From the NCBI RefSeq assembly GCF_028583425.1, contig NC_072806.1, positions 39,416,001 through 39,480,000 of the forward strand: a stretch of 64,000 nt of DNA, in the 5' to 3' direction. The notes under the pieces are model-generated. The model made no database searches. It was given only the letters and a program-made list of their open reading frames with translations, and was not told where the DNA came from. Positions 44,640 to 54,931 of the stretch are shown piece after piece (position 1 is the first letter of the stretch; every line of letters starts with the position of its first letter). Source of the stretch: Eublepharis macularius (taxonomy: Eukaryota > Chordata > Lepidosauria > Squamata > Eublepharidae). The translations under genes and the position numbers were made by a program.

Positions 44640-45005
44640 CTACTTCCATGCCAGACTGGACCAAAGATCCACCTGGTCTTGCATTCAGTGTGGCCAGTTA
44701 CGAATAGGATTTGCAGGATTACACCATAGGACTAAAAACCCAGTCCTGTTTTCAACAACACCCACTAGCCAGGAAGGCAGTGGCTCTCCTCTGGTTATTT
44801 GTCCCTCGACCCCTAATTTTCAGGGATAGATTGCATTGGGCAAAGAAGAATACAATAAATATTTTTTTATGCAGATCTGACCAAAAGGTCCAGCTGGCCC
44901 AGCATCATCGTTTTCCATAACGACCACTCAGATGCCTCCAGGAAAGTCCACAAGCAGGGCACAAAGGCAGACTCCCGTCCTCTGTAGTAGGTCTTCAGCA
45001 CCTAA
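44640..45005 (+). repeat. 'GGATCAGACC' type interspersed repeat, diverged, two pieces
   Basis: 'ggaccaaagatccacctggtcttgcattcagtgtggccag' and, at 44876, 'ctgaccaaaaggtccagctggcccagcatcatc ... cagatgcctccaggaa.gtccacaagcagggc' (in parts). Confidence 0.5.
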
Positions 45006-45084
45006 GGCTCAGAGACAGACTGCTTCCCTGTATGGAAAGGACTCCAGGGGAGCAGTTGTATTATGTGTACTGCAGCAAAATAAA

Positions 45085-45305
45085 GCCAGGAGTTCAGTGG
45101 CACTTTAGAGACATTTATTCCAGCAAAAGCTTTCATGGCTTCATCAGAGGCATCAGAGTATAAATACAAATAACCCCTTTCAGTTGCATATGTAAACTGA
45201 CTTGATGGATTTCCCTCCTGTGCCTCTGAAGAAGGGAGCTCTGACTCCCCAAAGTTTAGGCTGAAACATGCTTGTTAACCTTTGAGGTGATCGTACTGGG
45301 TTCCA
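45085..45305. repeat. Foldback copy of the 'GGTGC(T)ACTGGACTC' repeat
   Basis: The left part (45085-45150) is the antisense repeat end, with 'ttcagtggcactttagagacatttattccagcaaaagctttcatggcttcatcag' in parts. The right part (45222-45305) is the sense direction, 'cctctgaagaagggagctctgactcccc ... ggctgaaacatg ... gtactggg'. A hammerhead-like core (CTGAAGA 45226-45232, stem, CAAAG) is present but degraded. Confidence 0.5.
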
Positions 45306-45495
45306 CAGTACGGTTGCCAGCCTCCAGGTAGGGCCTGGAGATCTCCCAGAATTACAACTCTTCTCCAGAGGACAGAGCTCAGTTCCCCCGGGAGACTCGG
45401 CTGCTTTGGAGGATGGAATCTATGGCATTATACCCCACTAAGGATCCACTCCCCATATCTCCAGGAATTTCCCAACCCAGAGTTGGTAACCCTAA
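45306..45495. mobile_element. hAT-type miniature element, old copy
   Basis: Ends GGTTGCCAGCCTCCAGG and GAGTTGGTAACCCTAA are those of the element at 47096-47340. The interior ('ggcctggagatctccc.gaattacaact') is the complement of 47270-47310. No clear target duplication. Confidence 0.65.
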
Positions 45496-45763
45496 GTCCA
45501 GAAGAGATCCAAACGAATGCCGCAGAGCCAGCGCCCCATTTCCAGCAGAGGCTGTCCGTCCTCCTGGAAGCCCCCCAGCCGGGAGGAAGGCGGCCCCCTC
45601 CCCGTTTTAGCGGCTGGGCTGCAAGAGACCGCCAGGATTTGAGCTTCGAGGCCAAAAACACCTGAAGAGCGGGGCTCTGACTCTCGGCTCAGGTCCCGCC
45701 CCCGCCTCTGGCATTCGGAGGTAGACTGCGGCTGGGCGCGGAGGCTCCATCCCTCCTACTTAC

Positions 45764-45900
45764 CTGCCCGCTCGCGCCGGCATCCCCGCCCCTCCCGAGC
45801 GGCCTTCCGCTGCCACGGCGACAGCCGCCGCCCCGCCCACAGCAGGAAGCGCCCGGGGGAGGGGGCGGGCTGGTTCGCTGTGCATTGTGGGAGTTTCCGT
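45764..45900 (-). other. IFT20: Probable IFT20 noncoding first exon
   Basis: The minus strand reads ...CGGGCAG|gtaagt at 45764/45763. The 5' end is not defined. Confidence 0.5.
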
Positions 45901-46299
45901 AGCCGGTGGCGATGAGGGGATGTTTTGCCGCTGTAGCTGAACAGGAAAGGAGGACCCGCCCAACCCTCCTCTCTTTCTTCCTCCCCGGCCACGTCGCTGC
46001 GTCGCGCGCGCCCCTGAGCCCCTTCCGGTTGCCTCTCTCTCGTACTCCCCGCCCTCTGGCCAGCCTTTCGGCCTATGTACTCCAGTTGCCAGGCAACCCT
46101 CAAAATGGAGGCCGAGATCCGGGCTCCTAGTATGAGATCGCGAGATCTCCTTTTCCCTTTGACTCGCGAGCGCCGTTTTGCCCGGCGGGATCCGCCCAAA
46201 TCTCGTTGCTCGGTCGCTCTGGCTTCGGATGCTTTGCCTGGCGAGGGGGAGAGGGCTCTGGCGTGCTGGGAAATGTAGTCTCGAGGCGGGGCGCCTGGC

Positions 46300-46428
46300 C
46301 GGAGAGGGCCGCCTGTGGCAGCCGGCCGACGAGTGAGGCGAGCCTGGGCGCGCCCGCCGCTTCGCTCGGAGCCGGTGCTGGACGGCGAGGGGGTCGAGCG
46401 TGGCGCCGGATGAGGCCCCGCCGTGTAG
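46300..46428 (+). other. TNFAIP1: Probable TNFAIP1 noncoding first exon
   Basis: A donor-like GTAG|gtcagt at 46428/46429 lies within the CpG island upstream of TNFAIP1. Inferred from position only. Confidence 0.4.
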
Positions 46429-47095
46429 GTCAGTAGCGAGGGGCGGGCAGATGAGGAGGGGGGGCAGGAGCCGATCAGCAACGGGGAGAGAGAGGCGGGG
46501 GGGGGGCGGGGTTCCTCCCCGTTTGGACGAGCAAGTAAAAGTCCTTCCGGTGTGGCTTCCCTGGTGGTATGCTGGGGACTCTACCTGTTGGACGGCTGCT
46601 CCCCCCCCCCCACACTCAAGCCCTTCTAGGAGAGCCAGGGAAGAGGGTTGGGGGCGGGATGGCGGGCGGTGGGGCTGCGGCTCTCCCCTCCCCGTTTCTG
46701 CCAAGGTTCCTTTGGGAGGAGGAAATGCCACCGGTGAAGCCTCCCCCAGCCCAAAGCTGCCCCTGGTGGATTTCTGCCCTGCCGAGGCGGGGCAGATCAG
46801 GACGCGTGCCTGCGGGGGCCCTGCCGGAGAGAGCACCGCTGGTTGGCGGGCGGGTGGCGGAGAGCCTGGGCAGGGAAAGGGGGATCCGCGGCCCCAGGAG
46901 GCTTTGAGGGCCGCTCGTGGAGGGGCCTTGAAAACGGGGTGAGACCAGTTCCAGGCAGGCGGGCCCTGGGCGGCTGTTCTCGGCAGGGACTGAATGGAGC
47001 CTCCCTGGCCCAAGGCAGGCTTCCTCTCAGCGTCCGGGGCCGCCTTTGGCTTCTGGGCCTGTGGCGCCTGGCCACGACGAGAGACTGGACCTTGA

Positions 47096-47340
47096 GCTGG
47101 ATGTAGGGTTGCCAGCTCCAAGTGGGGAAATGCCTGGAGATCTGGAGGGTGAAACCGGGAGAAACCTGGAGAAAGTGGGGTTTGGGGAGGGAAAGGACCT
47201 TGGCATGGCATAATTCCAGAGAGTCCACCGCCCAAAGTAGCCCTTTTCTCCAGGTGAACTGATCTCTGTGGCCTGGAGACCAGTTGTAATTCCGGGAGAT
47301 CTCCAGCCACTACCTGGAGGCTGGCAACCCTAGCTGGATG
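47096..47340. mobile_element. hAT miniature element, TAGGGTTGCCAG ends
   Basis: TAGGGTTGCCAG at 47104-47115 is the exact complement of CTGGCAACCCTA at 47321-47332. GCTGGATG is duplicated at 47096-47103 and 47333-47340, an 8-bp hAT-size target site. 229 bp, noncoding. Confidence 0.85.
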
Positions 47341-50300
47341 GACTGTTCATATAGCTGGGAGGGGAATGGGATGAGTATTAAGAGGGCTTCGTGCCTTTTG
47401 CACAGCAAATAGGTGCTGCCTGATGCAGACCAGCCGCTTGCTGCATCCCAGTGCCTGTGTTTAAACGTGGCCTGTGTCCAGGTATACATTTTTGTTGTGT
47501 ACATAAGCAGCTTTGAGTGCTTGTAAAAAAATTTCTGTGTATGTTAAAAAAAAGTGTGCACGGCTGCCACTGGAGTTGCTGTGGAGTCCAGCAAAGACCC
47601 TGCTGGGGCCTGTGGTGCTAATGGCCAGCAACTGGGCTGTGCTACTGGGGCAAATAAATATGTGGGTTGAACCTATAATGAGTACTGGGGAGATAATGAA
47701 AGACATTGGCAGGTGGGATGGAAGGAGGTCTTATGATGTCCTGGGCAAGTTCACCTTACAGAAGAGTCGGGGTCATCTTCTTTGGATGCCTCTCGCCTCC
47801 TCAGTGAGGTTGTGGAGTCTACATGGAAACTCCTGAGTGAACTCCAACAAGGTATGGTTCAGGTCCGGACTTGCTGTGCTTCAGGAGTGAATAACGTCCA
47901 TTGTCTTTCTACGGCTCTGTCACGATTTTGGTAGCTGGCTCATGGCTCAAGCAGCAGGCTGCAGAACAGAGAAATGGCTAAATGTCCATACAGTGGCAGA
48001 GCACAGACAGTATCTGGAGCTAGCCAGGTAAATTGAATTCGTAGCAGCAGCAGTGCTGGGATTGTGAACTTGCCCCCCCAGGGTGCTGCGTGTGTGTGTG
48101 GGGGGGGGCTCATGCGTGCTGAAGTGCACAGGTGCTCTTGCAGTGGTTGCTTGAGCAGTTAACCACTGCATGCTTAGCTGGAGCCCTCAAATAGTTTGTT
48201 CAATGTAATCTTGTTACAAGACAGGAAGAGCATTGTAAATCAACACAATTATTATGCTAATTACAGTAATGAAGGGTTTAGCCCTGACGTGCAGCGACAT
48301 TTTGAAGATCGTTTCATGATGTCTGGTGTAGAGCTGGTTCTCTGTGGGCAGGATGGTGGTGCGGGCAAGAGGCACCCAGGTAGCTCTGTTCCTGGCATAG
48401 CTGTGGGTTTTGCCCCCCCCCCCCCCCCCGGAGCCTGGCAGCATCGTGTCTTGGAGTCTGTGCTGTCATGGGAACAACCAGAGGCCTGCCCTTACCTGGG
48501 ATCATATGGGCAGAGTCTTCACTGGTACAGTCAGTGATGGGACAAGGTAGCCTCAGAGTCAAAGGAAGGGGTCTCCTTTAGCAGCTTTGTTTCTAGCCAT
48601 CCTTGCCAAAGCAGCTTCCCTGTCAGAATTCTAAATGCTCTTGAACCTGCTTCCTTGGTCACCTGTGGCTAGTAATTCGTTGCCTCCAGGTGACCAGCTA
48701 AGAGACCTTTATAAAACTTTTGAGATTTTCTTAGTCCCTTTCTTTGAATGGTTGAAGTATTACTTCCAGACTGGGTGCGTGGGCGTTTGTTTGTTTCACC
48801 CTTCTTTGCCTTCCATAATGGCATAGTTAAAACCGCTACGGATACTGGATTGGATTCTACCAGCTTTTCCGCTCAGTCTTTTCGTATTCCCCTCTCACTG
48901 CAGCCATCACATGGTTCCTTTGAGGCCTACTGTCAAGGTCCATTCCTCATGCATTCTGCCCTGAGTTCGAGATATTGGAGTACGCTAGTGTCTTGATACT
49001 TAGTAGTTTGACCTATTTAACACGCAGGATCCTTTTCTCCTGATGACAGCCTTGGGGGCAGATCAAGGGGACAGAATGGAAGGGGAGCCCTGCTGGTGGA
49101 CACACGGCCCGTTTCTTGCCCCTCCCCTTGGTTTCTGACACTTAATGGCCTGATGCTTCTGGCGTGAAGGACGCAGCCCTCCTCTGTTGCTTGCATTCAG
49201 CGGTTGACTGCCTCTGATCCTGGAGGTTCCATTTAGCTGTTACAGCACGTCGGCTTTCAGATGGACATATCCTGTGTGATTGTGTCTCGTCACCTTTTAA
49301 TGTCATCTAAGTCGGTTACTGAATCTTGTGATAACAGACTCTGTAGATCAGTGCAAGACCGTGAAAAAGAGATTTCTCTTGTTTGTCCGGAATGTGTGGC
49401 CCACTGATTGAGAAGGGTCGCTCTAAGTTTGAGTATAAGGGGGCAAGAAGAAAATAATTATCTTTCTCTACAACCTGCATAAACAACTGCACAGACTTCT
49501 GTTAAGTCCCCTTTTCATCTTTTCCCCCCTAAACCAAAAAGGCTCGGATTCTTATTTTCATAGGGAAGGGGACCCAGCTCCATGAAGGTTCTCATACTAC
49601 CCTGTTCTGCAATATCTGTTTTTAAGATGTAGTAGCCAGAACTCTATTCAGTGATCCAAATGTGGTCCCAGCATCGGTTTTAGGATCAAGCATTGCAATC
49701 CTGGCCTTCTGTGTTTAGTCTTTTCTAAAAATTCCAGACAGGAAAATTGCCTTTCACTGCTGCTACCTATTTACATTGAGTTCATGGTTTCGAGCCCATT
49801 TCGTGGTTGGTTGGGTTCCTAGCACCCACCTGCTGGTACACTAACAACTCTGGTACATGAACCACTGTACTGTACGAGCTTTCAGTGGTACTACTCCTGT
49901 TGTGAAATAAATGCCACAAATGGAACAGGTTCTTTATCCCATGGGATGCAGGGTTCTTATAACAATTCTGAGAATTCAGTCTCCCTCAATCCCTCAGTCA
50001 AGGACCTGTCATGGATTATTCATCTGTGATCTTCTGGCATGCTAGTAGTAACCTTTTTATGTCCTAAAGGTTGCTGTAAACATAAGTGGGCTTTATGTTT
50101 CTATCATGGGGGCAGCTGGGTTCTTAGACTAATTGGTGAGGTGTAAGGTAAATTGGCTAGAACCACTGCTTTGTGTTGCTCATCCTCTACAGGTGGAGGG
50201 GACCCCTGTTCGTAGCTCTTTCCACTGGCAGGCTGCACAGGTCTTTTCCAGAATACCTTCTGCATGCCAGGTTAGGTTATCAGTGCTGCACTGTTGGAAA

Positions 50301-50990
50301 TACAAACTCTGCTGAGGCAATGGGTGTTTCCACTTGAAAACCTAACACAAAGTGTGCACACAAAGTGTCCACTCCAGATGAGGGGGAAGCGGAGGAAGTG
50401 CTTCTATTATGTGGGATAGTCTGAGTCAGGCCCATCACGTCATCCTGGAGGGCCGAGGGCCCCCTGAGTTCCTGTTGCTGTTTGGTGATGGCAGTGAGAC
50501 ACTGAATAACTTTGCCTCCTCCAAAGAGCAGTTGGATTTTGCCAGTGGCTCTTGTGCAAATGTGGCAACAAGCTTGCCAACTGGTGTGGGATGTAAAGAG
50601 CATATTCTGCCCACTTTAAAAGAACAAAACAGGATGCCAGTTAGTTTCCAGGCACAGATCCAAGTGCTGGGACTCAGATTTATAAAGCCCTAAGCAGCCA
50701 AGGCCCAGGGAAACTGCAGAACTGTCTTCTCTTGCATCGACTTGCCTGCTGAGTTTTGATTGGTACCTAAGGTGCCAGGGGCCCTTGCTCTGGGAACTCC
50801 AACAGGTGGAGGGAAGAGGTGGAGCCTTTTCAGTAGTGGCACCTTGACTGTGGAACACTGTTCCTGCAGCCTTTCATCCAAGTGTGTCACATCTTGGGTC
50901 CAAGCCCTCTGTATTTGCTTGGGCCTTTTGCAAATTGTGCAGTTTGACCTATGCTGTTTATCATGCTGTTGAATTTGATTAGCCACTCTC
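47341..50990. other. TNFAIP1 intron 1, mostly unassigned
   Basis: No exon-like sequence. C-runs at 48412-48429 and a G-run at 48101-48109. No repeat I can name, though 48900-50300 is probably old decayed repeat. Confidence 0.4.
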
Positions 50991-50994
50991 CCCG

Positions 50995-51232
50995 AGTTAG
51001 TTTGGTGTAGTGGTTAAGAGCACGAGACTCTAATCTGGAGAACCGGGTTTGATTCCCCACTTCTCCACCTGAAGCCAGCTGGGTGACCTTGGGTCAGTCA
51101 CAGCTCTCTCAGCCCCACCTACCTCACAGGGTGATTGTTGTGGGGATAATAATGACACACTTTATAAACCACTCCTAGTGGGTGTTGTCCTGAAGGGCGG
51201 TATGTAAATCGAATGCTGTTGTTATTAGTTGT
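50995..51232 (+). mobile_element. tRNA-derived SINE, second family, full length
   Basis: TTTGGTGTAGTGGTTAAGAG, 'accgggtttgattccccac', 'ctcacagggtgattgttgtgg' and 'ctgaagggcggtatgtaaatcgaatg' plus a (TTG/TTA) tail. Confidence 0.85.
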
Positions 51233-51534
51233 CTGTGCTGCTGGTTTCTTCAGCTGCTGTTGACTTTTTTTTAATATGGTCAATGGTTTTTGCAGAGTTT
51301 TTCATTTAGGTGTTACTGGATGCCACTTGGAACATTCTGTTTGGAGAACTCAGCTCATAAGAATTTGAAATAAATGAAATGCTGCCATGTTGGATGTCAC
51401 TTGCTGGTGAAGCTGTTTGTCTCTAGTGCCTCTTTTATTCTGCCCTTCCTCCAAGGAGCTGAGGCAGAGTGTTTGGTTCTCCCTCCCCCCATTTTGTCCT
51501 CATGATAGCCCTGTGAGATAATAGGAATAAATGC

Positions 51535-52720
51535 CAATTTTCTGTCTGAAAAGATATATAAATAATACATATTATATATTAACTCCAAAATTACCATGTT
51601 TCTTCTTTCTCTCTAAACATTCTTTCCCTACCCTCTAATCTTCAAAAGCACAGATCACCAATTCATTCCATTCTGTCTCTCGCAAAAAGTTTATAATGGA
51701 GTTTCAGGTAACCATATATTTATCTAAAGTCTTTTTCCTTATCAAAGATGTAAGTTTAGCCATCTCGGCATAGTCCATCATCTTCTCCAGCCATTCTTCT
51801 ACTGTTGGTAATATTGTAGGTTTCAATTTTTGAGCATATAACATTCTCGCTGCTGTTATCATATACAAAAAAGTGTGCCATGTGTAACTTCCAACTGTTT
51901 GTCAGTCCCAAAAGGAAAGCCTCTGGCTTCATTTGTACATTAATCTTTAAAATCTTCTGGATAATTAAATATATTTGTATCCAATTTTGTTTAGCTTTAT
52001 TGCACGTCCACCATAGACGATGTCTCTTCCTGCTGTTCACATTTCCAACATCTATTCGAAGCTTTCTTATTTGTTTAACTAATTTCTCTGGTGACATATA
52101 AAATGATACATCTTTTTATAAACAATTTCTTTCAGACCCAAATTCAATGTATTATTTTCTTTTCTCTCTCTTTTCTTACCTTGTAGACCAATCATTTGCC
52201 TGGTTTATTTGCCAATTCAAAATTTCTCTGTTTAGCTTAGTTCAGTTTCATTTCTGTGTCTTATTGTTAGCATCATAACAACAACAACAACAACAACAAT
52301 AACATTCAATTTATATACTGCCCTTCTGGACAACTTAACACCCACTCGGAGTGGTTTACAAAGTATGTTATTATTATCCCCACAACAGCAAACACCCTGT
52401 GAGGTGAGTGGAGCCGAGAGAGCTCTGAGAGAGAGGAGTGGGGAATCAAACCTGGCTCTCCAGATAAGAGTCCATGTGCTCTTAACCACTACACCAAACT
52501 GGATCCCATTGTAGAATTATCTAATGAATCATTTTGTTATTACCAGGAGCAATTTTTAATTCTTCCTCTTTTCTTTTGATCTCTTCCATAATCTTCTGTG
52601 CTTTCTCTTGTTTCTTCTTCTTCATGTTAGTATTGTGTTGTATTGAATAACCTGTCATAAAGGCTTTACTTGCATCCCAGACCGTTCAGTATCCTTATTT
52701 GCATTAAACTCAAAGAATAG
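51535..52720 (-). mobile_element. L1 LINE fragments, antisense, interrupted by a SINE
   Basis: The minus-strand reading at 51756-52097 gives RLWWTCNKAKQNWIQIYLII and NVQMKPEAFLLGL, from the L1 ORF2 C-terminus. 52505-52715 gives WDASKAFMTGYSIQHN, an upstream ORF2 block. A SINE (52262-52502) lies between, and a large internal part of the LINE is missing. Confidence 0.75.
52262..52502 (-). mobile_element. tRNA-derived SINE, second family, antisense
   Basis: (AAC)n at 52277-52297, 'caatttatatactgcccttctggacaactta', and ends with 'cttaaccactacaccaaact'. Confidence 0.85.
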
Positions 52721-54710
52721 ACCCGTGGCAGCTGTCACTTTTCATTTGGCCCTTAGTCTGGCCATCTAACCACTACACCACACTGCCCAATAGAGTTGGA
52801 AGCCGAATGGTGAACTAAAAAGGTGCCCTCCATTAACCAGGCAGTCAGTAGATATTCCCCGTCCCATCTTGGTTGTGACTGGAAAAGTGTAATAATCCCT
52901 TGAGAAGCCATTGTTTTTCTTTTTTAGTAACAGGATTTTTTTAGGTGATTAGTATCTAATGCTGCAAACAGCAGTTATTACTCATTTGTTCTGAAGATCA
53001 TGTTTCTTCCTGTAAAGCATCATTTCTTTTACGTAGCTCTTGCATTTCCTCAGCAATGTGCTATGTTTACTTATAAAAGTTAGACACTTTTAGGTTTCCT
53101 GGAAGCAAAGATATAGGGTGGAAAATGTATGCTTTATCATTGTTTCATAAAATGAATGGCAATGAATGGATGCCAGTGTCAATATGATATTGAGCAAGCC
53201 TGGCAGTTTCAAATATGTAATTCATGTTTTTCGGGTGATTATCCCTGGGAATTGTGTGAGAGAGTACATGCACATCTTATGATTTGGTTTTGGTGGGGTT
53301 GGGTGGGGGATAAAACCAGAATATATATAACAATAAATAAAATCTCAGGTTATGAATTCAAAGTCAAACCTTAAATTCTAATTTCATCTCTGACTACAAG
53401 TAAAAGCAAAACCAGAATTGTGATCCATATTGCAGAGCACTGTATCATTGGAAGCATTTGCCAAAGACTCTTGGGAACAGAACTGGAGGGCGCAGTCAGG
53501 GCTAAGAGGAGGAAAGGAGTCGCACCACTAAGCTTGTTTCCACTTCCCAAACCAGTCGCAAGCATAATTGGTAACAAGTTCGTTGTAGCCGAGTCAGTCC
53601 AGAATCCCAAAACAGGCACGCAGGCGACGTCATACTTTTCATTAGGACCAGTCAGATTTACACAGAAGCTCAAAAGCTTGTACTCTGTTTTCTGTCGTTT
53701 AGCTTTCTCCTAATAAAAGTTATTAAGTGTAATTAGTGAAGATCCTGGAGAGAAATAAATTGCTCTTGACTCATTGGTAAAGCCACCCTGTAGCAAAAGA
53801 GGATGCCTTTCACGTTGTTCTGAATTTACCTCCGTCTGACAGGAAGCTGATGAGTCATGCCAGCGATGCCAAGGGGCCTGGCAGTGAACGCAAGGTGCCC
53901 CAGTTTCCTCTCTGGGATGGAGTGAACTTCTGATGAAACAGGTGACTGGTCCGCTGGTAGGGAAATGGCTGTCACCTTCAACGATGTGGCATCGCTCCTG
54001 GAGCAAAGCCGAAAGTGATGTCATGACCCGGGGGGCAATGCACCAGGGCATCACACCGTCAGAGCAATGGCAGTTTCCTTGTCCCTGGCCCCCACTTCCT
54101 CCCGCTGGTTGCCAGCGCTGGGCTGGCTGTCCTGAGTCTGACTCAGGCAGGCTCATCCGGCAATAAGTTTTGACGGAGTCGCTGCTGGACTTTTGCTGCC
54201 ACAGACGAACGCAGCTACCCATTTGGGTTTTTATCTTAAATAGTGTAAGAGGAATACGTGCTATATTGTCTTTGAGTTTTTATGGGGGGTGTTCCAGTAA
54301 AAACAGTTTCTGCCTAAATGAAAGCACACTTTATTTAGTTGTGTTCTTAATAAAATATTTCAGTGCAAGTATTTGGAATGTTTTTGGGCTCTCGCTAAGT
54401 CCAACCCCCTTCTATTTAAGGCATTGGAAAAAATGTCCAACTTTTTGCTGGGAAAACCCACATCCCTGTTGGGAATCACCTGGTTAGCCACTGTGCGGAG
54501 CTGGCTGCTGGGATAGACGGGGTTGGGGTCTGGCCCGGTGGGCCTGCTCTGTTTGTAAACAGTTTGCCTTGTTTTAGCCACCAGGGACCAGCAGCGTACA
54601 AGGATCTTGTCGGCACCCTCGCCCAGCTGGTGACCCCACCCTTGTGACTTGCCCCCAACCACGGCGGAGTCAGTCAAGCCCACCCTCTGCAGAGTTGTCA
54701 TCTACCTGCA
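52721..54710. other. TNFAIP1 intron 1, 3' part, unassigned
   Basis: Nothing recognised. 52740-52800 includes a stray 'ctaaccactacaccacactgccc', the antisense head of a SINE. The acceptor of the first coding exon is near 54691 (ctctgcag) or 54710 (tacctgcag). Confidence 0.4.
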
Positions 54711-54717
54711 GAAGGAG

Positions 54718-54931
54718 ATGTCTGGGGACACCTGCCTGACCACCGCCTGCCCCACGCCGGGAGCCAAGCCCAAGAGCTGCAGCTTCAAAGGGGGCGGTCC
54801 AGGCAACAAATATGTGCGCCTCAATGTCGGTGGCTCCTTGTACTACACTACGGTGCAGGTGCTGACACGGCACGATACCATGCTGAAGGCCATGTTCAGC
54901 GGCCGGATGGAGGTCCTCTCAGACAAGGAAG
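54718..54931 (+). CDS. TNFAIP1: TNFAIP1 coding exon 1
   Basis: ATG 54718-54720 gives the family N-terminus; donor GAAG|gtaact; 71 codons plus one base. Confidence 0.96.

Larger units (their letters stand above)
45690..46960. promoter_or_regulatory. Bidirectional CpG-island promoter IFT20/TNFAIP1
   Basis: CpG-dense for 1.3 kb, between the probable IFT20 first-exon donor (minus strand, 45763-45758 gtaagt) and the probable TNFAIP1 first-exon donor (gtcagt at 46429). Human IFT20 and TNFAIP1 are also divergent neighbours. Long ORFs here on either strand are GC artefacts. Confidence 0.75.

Noticed and set aside
45760-47310. A 516-codon open frame on the minus strand across the CpG island
   Set aside because: High GC makes stop codons rare. 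The frame is proline/arginine-rich with no domain, crosses the two probable first exons and a hAT element, and has no splice or homology support.
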